Shown here one piece after another: positions 1-5,284 of a DNA stretch of 9,340 bases (its first letter is position 1; every line of letters begins with the position of its first letter). The translations under genes and the position numbers were made by a program. The notes beneath the pieces were generated by a model, which worked only from the letters and a program-made list of their open reading frames with translations, was not told the DNA's origin and did not search any database. Origin of the DNA: Flavobacteriales bacterium UBA720. Lineage in GTDB: Bacteria > Bacteroidota > Bacteroidia > Flavobacteriales > Weeksellaceae. The stretch is taken from positions 1-9,340 of the forward strand of contig DBLQ01000130.1 in assembly GCA_002297505.1 (NCBI GenBank). Reading direction: 5' to 3'.

Positions 1-119
1 ACTGTAGCTAATAAATAACTTTTCATTTTGGTCAATTTAATGTTGTATTATAATTAGTCAACAGATTTTATAAAAAGTTCTTCTTCTGATAACAGTAATT
101 TAACTAAACCATTAAAATA

Positions 120-137
120 AGCTCCCTTTCGGGAGCT
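120..137 (-). terminator. Intrinsic terminator of the leftward operon
   Basis: A perfect 7-bp inverted repeat (AGCTCCC / GGGAGCT) closes a 4-base loop, which reads GAAA, a GNRA tetraloop, on the minus strand. On that strand the stem is followed by TATTTTAAT. It begins four bases beyond the stop codon of the DUF6520-like gene, so it most likely ends the leftward operon. The plus-strand copy is also followed by ATTTTTAG, so it could act in both directions. Confidence 0.85.
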
Positions 138-141
138 ATTT

Positions 142-423
142 TTAGTTGATTTTGTATAATTCGACATTAGCCGTTTCCGGGTGATCAACGTCAGGCCCGG
201 TCGTTCCAAAAACCTGCTGTCCTGATGGCAGACCATTGACTGTGCAAAGGACATCCACATCATCTTTACACATGATACTTCTGTCCCACTGGTTGGTTGA
301 GCTATTGAATATGTAGCCCTGTCTAACTGCTAAATGTTGTTTGCTACTTTTTTCTTTTTGAGTAGCGAATGCAGTTCCTGTTCCTATCAGAATTAGAACT
401 GCGGGTAAAATGAAATTTTTCAT
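142..423 (-). CDS. DUF6520-like small exported protein
   Basis: This 93-residue protein starts with a clear signal peptide: MKN, a hydrophobic core (FILPAVLILIGTG) and an AFA|T cleavage site near residue 20. The mature part is about 73 residues, polar, with two cysteines (C52, C60) inside a GYIF...W...MCKDDVDVLCTV segment. Length, leader style and this Cys-containing core resemble the DUF6520 family, found in Bacteroidetes and of unknown function; the match is from memory. The only start giving an N-terminal leader is the ATG at 423, with AT-rich sequence rather than a Shine-Dalgarno site before it. It is the last gene of the leftward unit, 76 bp after the MauE-like gene, and is followed at once by a terminator. 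The two cysteines could form a disulfide after export, which fits a redox-type membrane protein encoded just upstream, but this link is inference. Confidence 0.85.
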   Translation of the reverse strand: MKNFILPAVLILIGTGTAFATQKEKSSKQHLAVRQGYIFNSSTNQWDRSIMCKDDVDVLCTVNGLPSGQQVFGTTGPDVDHPETANVELYKIN

Positions 424-499
424 TGTAATAAAATTTGATGTTATGCCTACTCTAAATCAACAGGTTTTCGGCATTCCCTGTTCTGTCGGCCAACAGATG

Positions 500-1942
500 T
501 TATTTAAATGTATATCTTGTAATTTTGTTACCAGACAGTACATAGAAATAATGTTTTGTGCATAGTATCCCTCTGATTTTATCTTTATCATGATTCCTGA
601 TATAAAAGCTGTAGAGATATTGTTTCGTTTGATTGTTGTAGACATCAATGATAAAATTATTTCTGGATACTTTAATGGATTCGTCTTTGCCCCTTATATT
701 TGATACATTATAAAACTTATTATCATATACTGTTTGCGCCCTGTTGATGACACTTGAAGATCTCAATAATTTTTGTTGTCCGTTCTTAAGGTTTTGGGTT
801 TTTATTGCTATATGAGACAGCGAATCAATCATTCTTTTCCTTTCAATATTTCGGAAATTAAAATCTGCTGTTATCATCTCACTCCGGTAGTAATGGGTAT
901 AAACAATTTTTCTGTTTTGATGATCTAGAGTCAAGTCCCCATCGGTGTCAAAAATGCCGTCTGTCTTTTTCTGTAATGCATCCGGGAAAATTTGATACTC
1001 CTTCTTTGCAGTATTTAAAATACCCAGTTCACTTTCTTTTGTTTTGACAAGCATCGTTTTAAATACATACTTTTGTGGTTCAAGCATATAGAACCTCGAA
1101 AAATAAAGTCGATTAATACCGGTCTCATACGCCATTAAAGAAGGGAGCTTCCCTTCAAAAATTACCGGCACCTTACCATCAGAGACGCTGAAATATGGAT
1201 ATAAGACATTAATCGAAACACTAACAAAATCATACTTATAATTATTCAATCTGATCGTGTCCAGTTTAATGGAATTAAATTCAGGTGTTATGGTTGAAAG
1301 AAGGAGTGGTGTTTTGTGGTTTGCTAAAAATAGGGAATCACCATAACTGCCTGCTAAATAATAGTTATTCATAGGAAACTTCAATATCTGATATTTCGTA
1401 TTTAAGGGTTCTTTCATATTCCTTTTAAAAGCCCCTTGGTTATCATCAACATTTATATCGTATACCAAAACCACAGACAATATTGGCAGCATCGTAAAAA
1501 ATGCAAGCCGGCTCATTAACTTTATTGTGTTTGTAACGTTACTAATAATAATTGCCCCGATCAATAAGAGAACACAGCATAGATTAAAAATGAGATGTTG
1601 ATTCCAATCCATTTTTTCAAGTATACCTCCGCAGGAGCAGGGAATAGAATCACTGTAATTTAATATAAGGAAAATGTAAATCGTAAACGCTGACAGGATA
1701 CCAAGAGATGCATAAAGCCCTGTCAGACGAAATTTTTGGATGACTAAAAGATAGACAATTAAAAGTTCAACAATAATGACGAGCAATGAAACGACGCCTG
1801 CATACGCCCCAAGCATAGGTGACTGCGCTAACTGTACCTGGAAATTCTCAAATTCCAACAGCTTACTTACACTGGCATAAATAAACAGTAGGATAAAAAA
1901 ACAGGAAACAGCTTTGACAAAAATGGGCTTAAAAGATTTCAT
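500..1942 (-). CDS. MauE/DoxX-like redox membrane protein with large C-terminal domain
   Basis: This 480-residue protein has two parts. Residues 1-162 form a membrane domain with about five hydrophobic helices (near 8-28, 43-68, 72-96, 116-136 and 145-162). A PCSCGG motif (C102, C104) sits before the fourth helix and is followed by LEKMDWNQHLIFN. This pattern is typical of the MauE/DoxX redox-associated membrane proteins of Bacteroidetes; MauE itself is needed for maturation of disulfide-rich methylamine dehydrogenase. Residues 165-480 are soluble, rich in beta-type segments and aromatic residues, with recurring units such as YYLAGSYGDSLFLAN and KHYFYVLSGNKITRYTF. They resemble the beta-propeller-like domains of Bacteroidetes envelope proteins, and should lie outside the cytoplasmic membrane. 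MauE proteins are usually only the membrane part, so the added domain is notable. It sits 19 bp after a 55-codon gene and before the DUF6520-like gene. The electron partner and substrate are unknown. Confidence 0.8.
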   Translation of the reverse strand: MKSFKPIFVKAVSCFFILLFIYASVSKLLEFENFQVQLAQSPMLGAYAGVVSLLVIIVELLIVYLLVIQKFRLTGLYASLGILSAFTIYIFLILNYSDSIPCSCGGILEKMDWNQHLIFNLCCVLLLIGAIIISNVTNTIKLMSRLAFFTMLPILSVVLVYDINVDDNQGAFKRNMKEPLNTKYQILKFPMNNYYLAGSYGDSLFLANHKTPLLLSTITPEFNSIKLDTIRLNNYKYDFVSVSINVLYPYFSVSDGKVPVIFEGKLPSLMAYETGINRLYFSRFYMLEPQKYVFKTMLVKTKESELGILNTAKKEYQIFPDALQKKTDGIFDTDGDLTLDHQNRKIVYTHYYRSEMITADFNFRNIERKRMIDSLSHIAIKTQNLKNGQQKLLRSSSVINRAQTVYDNKFYNVSNIRGKDESIKVSRNNFIIDVYNNQTKQYLYSFYIRNHDKDKIRGILCTKHYFYVLSGNKITRYTFK

Positions 1943-1961
1943 TGCGTTGTTTTTATTTAAT

Positions 1962-2129
1962 TTAACAGACCTGGATCAATCTCCATTTGATCTTCATTCC
2001 GCAATAGTCAGGCATGGGCGCACCTTTAAATAGGGTTACCGTTGTTTTAAAATTCCCCATACTCTCCCAGATGCCGCTTTCCGGACATGGTAAGCCTGAG
2101 GCAGCTGATATGGAGGTATGAGGAATCAT
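1962..2129 (-). CDS. Small Cys-containing protein, 55 aa, unknown function
   Basis: An ATG at 2129 opens a 55-codon frame ending in TAA at 1962-1964. It fills the gap between the lipoprotein gene (15 bp upstream) and the MauE-like gene (19 bp downstream), so spacing supports a real operon member. The product has a CPESGIW motif at residues 15-21, then a KGAPMPDYCG segment at 35-44 and a KWRLIQVC end. Cysteines are at 15, 43 and 55. The layout (C-P-x-S-G-x-W, then K-G-x-x-M-P, then a final hydrophobic strand) recalls small beta-rich domains seen in short bacterial proteins, but I cannot name a family. An in-frame TGA two codons upstream rules out a longer N-terminus, so there is no signal peptide. 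No Shine-Dalgarno site is visible, as is common in this phylum. It could be a chance frame, but motif content and fit argue against that. Confidence 0.6.
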   Translation of the reverse strand: MIPHTSISAASGLPCPESGIWESMGNFKTTVTLFKGAPMPDYCGMKIKWRLIQVC

Positions 2130-2144
2130 AGGTCATAGAATTGA

Positions 2145-2363
2145 TTAATTTTTATTCGTGATCCTCCAATTATCGCCATCTCTTACCGGCGGATCGGGAT
2201 CTACGATTTCTTCTGATGATCTTGCAGAGTCTTTTTTCATCATTGATATTTTCAGCTCCTCATATGAGCTGTCATCACGTATGAGATCTTCATCTCGGTT
2301 TGCGCAGTTTTGTAAACTCATTGCAGCGATTGCTATACTAAAAAATGGGATTAACTTTTTCAT
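2145..2363 (-). CDS. Small predicted lipoprotein, possibly surface-exposed
   Basis: This 72-residue protein has a lipoprotein signal: MKK, a hydrophobic stretch (LIPFFSIAIAAMSL) and Cys20 as the probable lipidated residue, with a loose lipobox (LQNC) of the sort accepted in Bacteroidetes. The mature start, CANRDEDL, places a basic residue before acidic ones, similar to the lipoprotein export signal that sends lipoproteins to the cell surface in this phylum; surface location is inference. The rest is short, charged and probably flexible, ending in a proline/aspartate-rich VDPDPPVRDGDNW segment. I do not recognise the family. It is the first gene of the leftward unit, behind a Bacteroidetes-type promoter box at 2420-2427, and faces the divergent regulator gene. 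A 74-codon frame on the opposite strand is a shadow. The lipid anchor and position suggest an envelope component. Confidence 0.75.
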   Translation of the reverse strand: MKKLIPFFSIAIAAMSLQNCANRDEDLIRDDSSYEELKISMMKKDSARSSEEIVDPDPPVRDGDNWRITNKN

Positions 2364-2419
2364 TGTAATTTCTCTTAATTAGGTTATCCCGACGTCGGAT
2401 TGGATTAGAATTCTTAGGC

Positions 2420-2450
2420 CAAAGTTATAGGCCATGGAGACGTAAAAAAA
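2420..2450 (-). promoter_or_regulatory. Putative Bacteroidetes-type promoter for the leftward operon
   Basis: Read on the minus strand, TAACTTTG (2427-2420) matches the Bacteroidetes -7 box TAnnTTTG. About 19 bp upstream is a T-run (2450-2444) that could serve as a weak -33 element. The implied transcript start, near 2413, leaves a leader of about 50 bases before the lipoprotein ATG at 2363. That leader contains the palindrome CCGACGTCGG (2389-2398). The two palindromic sites at 2464-2499 lie just upstream of the -33 position, where an activator could bind. Confidence 0.5.
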
Positions 2451-2463
2451 CTGTCCTTTGGGG

Positions 2464-2499
2464 CAATTTTAAAATAGATACGTCTCAATTTTAAAATTG
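2464..2499. promoter_or_regulatory. Tandem palindromic operator candidate
   Basis: Two 14-bp sites differ at one position: CAATTTTAAAATAG (2464-2477) and CAATTTTAAAATTG (2486-2499), the latter a perfect palindrome. They are offset by 22 bp, about two helical turns, so proteins on both would sit on the same face. A separate 8-bp inverted repeat, GAGACGTA (2437-2444) and TACGTCTC (2479-2486), brackets the first site. The sites lie between two divergent genes, one encoding an AraC-type regulator. AraC-type proteins often bind direct repeats spaced by about 21 bp, so this regulator is the natural candidate ligand. That pairing is inference. Confidence 0.5.
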
Positions 2500-2512
2500 T
2501 AACATTGCAAAA

Positions 2513-2528
2513 AAGCCTGTAAAGGCTT
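2513..2528 (-). terminator. Minus-strand terminator-like hairpin in the divergent region
   Basis: AAGCCT and AGGCTT form a perfect 6-bp stem around a 4-base loop. On the minus strand the stem runs straight into a T-run (AGGCTTTTTTGC), the form of an intrinsic terminator. The plus strand lacks a T-run after the stem. No gene on the minus strand ends here, so it either blocks stray leftward transcription from the regulator side or attenuates a longer leader of the lipoprotein operon. The stem is short, which limits confidence. Confidence 0.4.
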
Positions 2529-2587
2529 ATTGATCATTGTTAACAGAATTTTAAGTATTGAATGGTATTCGGTGGCTTCTAAAGGCA

Positions 2588-2615
2588 TTTCTTATGATCA
2601 AAATTCGTATTTTTG
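2588..2615 (+). promoter_or_regulatory. Putative promoter for the TPR/AraC regulator
   Basis: TATTTTTG at 2608-2615 fits the Bacteroidetes -7 box TAnnTTTG exactly. A T-rich element (TTTCTT, 2588-2593) lies at roughly the -33 position, though spacing is a little short and the match is weak. The implied transcript start near 2622 gives a leader of about 20 bases before the ATG at 2643. Confidence 0.4.
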
Positions 2616-2642
2616 AGATGGTGAGGTTCTAACAATCAGTAT

Positions 2643-4352
2643 ATGAAAAAGTTAAATTACTTTCTCGTCCTGCTTTCTGCCTATTCACAATTATTTTTTT
2701 CCCAGCAAAAGGAAGTGCGGACTTTCAGAGAAATCAGAAGCAATTACGAAAAAATGACCATCGATGATGAGCGGGCAATGCCTTTTGTAAAAGCCTATAT
2801 TCAAAAAGCAAAATCTGAAAGCGATATTGCCCAACTGATTCAGGGCTACAGGGACGGAAGGCAGTTTGATTATAACAGCAAGATGAAATATGCTGACAGT
2901 GCTTTGGCAATCAGCATTAAGTACGGTAATAACGATGACATCAGTAAAGACTATCTCAGCAAAGGGATCATCTACTACTTTTATCAGAAAAAATATAAGC
3001 TGGCCTTAAACCAGTACATGAAAGCCTATGAATTCTCAAAAGGTTCAGATGACCATTATCAGCATTATAAGGTCATTTACCATCTAGGTGTCGTGAAAGC
3101 ACATTTGGGATATTATGACGAAGCATTAGAGCATTTTCAGGACTGTTCCCAATTTTATGAAAAGGCCATGAATCGTAAAGGTCTGCACGAAAACCTACAA
3201 TTCAACAACAAGAAAGCCTATCTTAATTCACTTCATCAAATGACCGTTGTCAACCGGTACTTGAAAAATGTTTCCACTAGTGACAGTCTGAGCAAATTGG
3301 GATATAAACTAACTGAAGGTGACCAGGATTTTCAATTGGAGAACAACTATTTTCTAAAATGTATGGGGATCTCAAAATTTTTCAAGAAAGATTATGATGG
3401 TGCAGTGTCGGATCTAAACAGGGCATTACATGAGATCTTGAAAAGAAATGACTTTGCCTGGGTATCTGTCGTTTACTATTATCTTGGAAAGATCTCAGAA
3501 GTCAGGAAGCAGGAAGATGTCGTGATCGGCTATTACAGTAAAATCGATTCCATTTTTGTTAAAGAAGGATTTATTTTACCGGAAGTTTATAAAAGTTATA
3601 ATTATCTCATTAGCTATTACAAAAACAAAGACCTCAGCAAACAATTGTATTACACTGATCAGCTTCTGAAGGCAGATAGTATGATCAGCAAGGATTATCC
3701 ATATTTGTCCGGAAAGCTTCATAAGGAGTATGACCGAAGGTCACTAATCGAGCAAAAAGAAGATATTGAGAAGAGCAGTAAGAAAAAAATGGGGATCGCC
3801 CAATTCTTGATCTTTTCAAGTACACTTACCATTATCTTTTTTGTTATCCGTTTCCAGAAAGACCGCAACATAAAAAAACAATACGATCTACTTCAAAAAA
3901 AAATTAAAGATGGCTCATACGGGATTCCCGGTACTGTAGAAGAACAACCTCAGGAATATTCCTTAAGAAAAACTTTTCTTACACCTGAACTAACGATTGA
4001 AATCGGAGACAAGCTCAAAAAGTTCGAGAGAGAACTTCAATTTATCAAGAAGGGGATCACTCAAAACAGCATTGCTGCCAAACTTAATACGAACGCAAAT
4101 TATCTCTCCATCTATATCAATGAGAATAGAGGGATGAATTTCACCAGGTATATTGCAGAACTCAGGATCAAGTATATAACAAACCTCTTAAATACCAATA
4201 CCAAATACCTCAACTACACCATAGAAGCCTTGGCAGAAGAGTGTGGTATTGCTGCCCGTCAGAATTTTTCCAATCTTTTTTATGATATTAACGGCATCCG
4301 TCCAACAGATTACATCAAAAAGCGGAAAAAAGAATTGAGAATCGGTGAATAA
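2643..4352 (+). CDS. Membrane-anchored TPR/AraC-family transcriptional regulator
   Basis: The 569-residue protein has four parts. Residues 1-21 are a signal-like hydrophobic start (MKKLNYFLVLLSAYSQLFFS). Residues 25-365 are helical with TPR-like units, for example YFYQKKYKLALNQYMKAYEF near 112-131 and HLGYYDEALEHFQDCSQFYE near 154-173. A single membrane helix spans 384-403 and is followed by a short basic/coiled stretch. Residues 445-562 form an AraC-type double helix-turn-helix domain (ITQNSIAAKLNTNANYLSIY, then TIEALAEECGIAARQNFSNL ending in GIRPTDYIKK). The likely topology puts the TPR sensor in the periplasm and the DNA-binding domain in the cytoplasm, so an envelope signal could be read directly at the promoter. 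This architecture is common in Chryseobacterium. The gene diverges from the lipoprotein operon, which it may control, and lies 42 bp before rteC with no clear terminator between, so the two may share a transcript. The ligand is unknown. Confidence 0.88.
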   Translation: MKKLNYFLVLLSAYSQLFFSQQKEVRTFREIRSNYEKMTIDDERAMPFVKAYIQKAKSESDIAQLIQGYRDGRQFDYNSKMKYADSALAISIKYGNNDDISKDYLSKGIIYYFYQKKYKLALNQYMKAYEFSKGSDDHYQHYKVIYHLGVVKAHLGYYDEALEHFQDCSQFYEKAMNRKGLHENLQFNNKKAYLNSLHQMTVVNRYLKNVSTSDSLSKLGYKLTEGDQDFQLENNYFLKCMGISKFFKKDYDGAVSDLNRALHEILKRNDFAWVSVVYYYLGKISEVRKQEDVVIGYYSKIDSIFVKEGFILPEVYKSYNYLISYYKNKDLSKQLYYTDQLLKADSMISKDYPYLSGKLHKEYDRRSLIEQKEDIEKSSKKKMGIAQFLIFSSTLTIIFFVIRFQKDRNIKKQYDLLQKKIKDGSYGIPGTVEEQPQEYSLRKTFLTPELTIEIGDKLKKFERELQFIKKGITQNSIAAKLNTNANYLSIYINENRGMNFTRYIAELRIKYITNLLNTNTKYLNYTIEALAEECGIAARQNFSNLFYDINGIRPTDYIKKRKKELRIGE

Positions 4353-4394
4353 ACCGTCAGTAAACGTTTTTTTGTAAATTTCTAAAAAAAGGAC

Positions 4395-5237
4395 ATGGTA
4401 ACAAAAACTATTTTTAGAAAAATTGCAAAGCTCCATGAAGAATTGGAGCTTAAGATCAATGAAGTGTATGATGAAGATGATATGATCAAGGTAGCAGAAA
4501 GATCTTTACTGCTGATCGACGAGTCGATCAGAAAACTCAAGACGTTGGTCTCCTTCCATAAATTTGAAAGTTTGGGTGAGGAGGTTCACTTCTTCAAGAA
4601 TCTGAAACCAAAATTCATTTCCAAATTTATTTACTATTCACTGGTGTTAGATCTGGAATCCCACAAGCCCAATGCAGGTAAGAAAGTGTTGAAGAAATAC
4701 TACGAGGCGGAGCAGGAGATGCTTAAGAACTTCTACACAGAACAATCAGATTTTTACAGTTATTACAAAAGGGAAGCGACTTACCTGGATCACAAAATAT
4801 TTGTCAGGGATTCCTATGATCTTAAAATGAAACTCTCATTGGGCTTTTACAATTTCGACACCAGCTTTACGACCTCTCATGACCATTTGATTGCAAAATT
4901 TATAGCTAATGAAAAATTCGACCAGTACCTAAAAAAACAGATCGATGGATTATCAGAAAGTGAAGTCCCTAAGTCTTTATCCCCATTGGTATGGTCTGCT
5001 TCCAAGGTAGGACTTATCGAACTGGTCTATGCCCTGTACCAGATGAGATGTTTCAATGGCGGCAATGTAGAATTGAGTGAAGTGGTAAGGTTTGTGGAAA
5101 AATCACTAGGCACCGATCTGGGAAATTTCCATAAGACCATATTTGAGATCCGAAACAGAAAGCAGGGACCGACTAAATTTTTGAATCTGGTGATCGATAA
5201 CCTTTCCCAGTACTTTAAAAATACGGAAGGTGATTAA
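4395..5237 (+). CDS. rteC: RteC family excision regulator of a conjugative transposon
   Basis: The 280-residue protein matches the RteC family over its length as I recall it. The N-terminal half is helical (residues 1-120, including LKPKFISKFIYYSLVLDLES). The C-terminal part (about 195-275) carries the conserved LSPLVWSASKVGLIELVYAL and EIRNRKQGPTKFLNLVIDNL segments, which correspond to the winged-helix DNA-binding region of RteC. In CTnDOT, RteC activates the excision operon and is itself under RteA/RteB control after tetracycline exposure. RteC families in flavobacterial elements are also found without tetracycline resistance. Here the gene follows the TPR/AraC regulator by 42 bp. It converges on mobC, from which a perfect hairpin separates it. 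The excision genes that would be its targets are not in this window. The ATG at 4395 is preceded by AAAGGAC, too close for a classic ribosome site. The family call is firm; the regulated step is known only for CTnDOT. Confidence 0.92.
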   Translation: MVTKTIFRKIAKLHEELELKINEVYDEDDMIKVAERSLLLIDESIRKLKTLVSFHKFESLGEEVHFFKNLKPKFISKFIYYSLVLDLESHKPNAGKKVLKKYYEAEQEMLKNFYTEQSDFYSYYKREATYLDHKIFVRDSYDLKMKLSLGFYNFDTSFTTSHDHLIAKFIANEKFDQYLKKQIDGLSESEVPKSLSPLVWSASKVGLIELVYALYQMRCFNGGNVELSEVVRFVEKSLGTDLGNFHKTIFEIRNRKQGPTKFLNLVIDNLSQYFKNTEGD

Positions 5238-5244
5238 AGTATGT

Positions 5245-5284
5245 TTGACAAACCAGAAAAGAAAAGAGGCTTCTGGTTTGTCAA
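5245..5284. terminator. Bidirectional terminator between rteC and mobC
   Basis: A perfect 14-bp inverted repeat, TTGACAAACCAGAA (5245-5258) and TTCTGGTTTGTCAA (5271-5284), surrounds a 12-base loop. It starts seven bases after the rteC stop. The mobC stop codon (TGA, 5283-5281) lies inside the right arm. TCTTTATTC follows on the plus strand. The position between two convergent genes suggests transcript termination and 3'-end protection for both. Confidence 0.75.

Noticed and set aside
54..263. 69-codon frame on the minus strand over the DUF6520 gene end
   Set aside because: It overlaps the clear exported-protein gene and crosses its terminator; no leader or family features.
457..648. 63-codon minus-strand frame
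   Set aside because: It overlaps the 3' end of the MauE-like gene in another frame and shows no recognisable features.
2158..2382. 74-codon plus-strand frame
   Set aside because: It is the antisense shadow of the lipoprotein gene, which has a clear lipoprotein signal.
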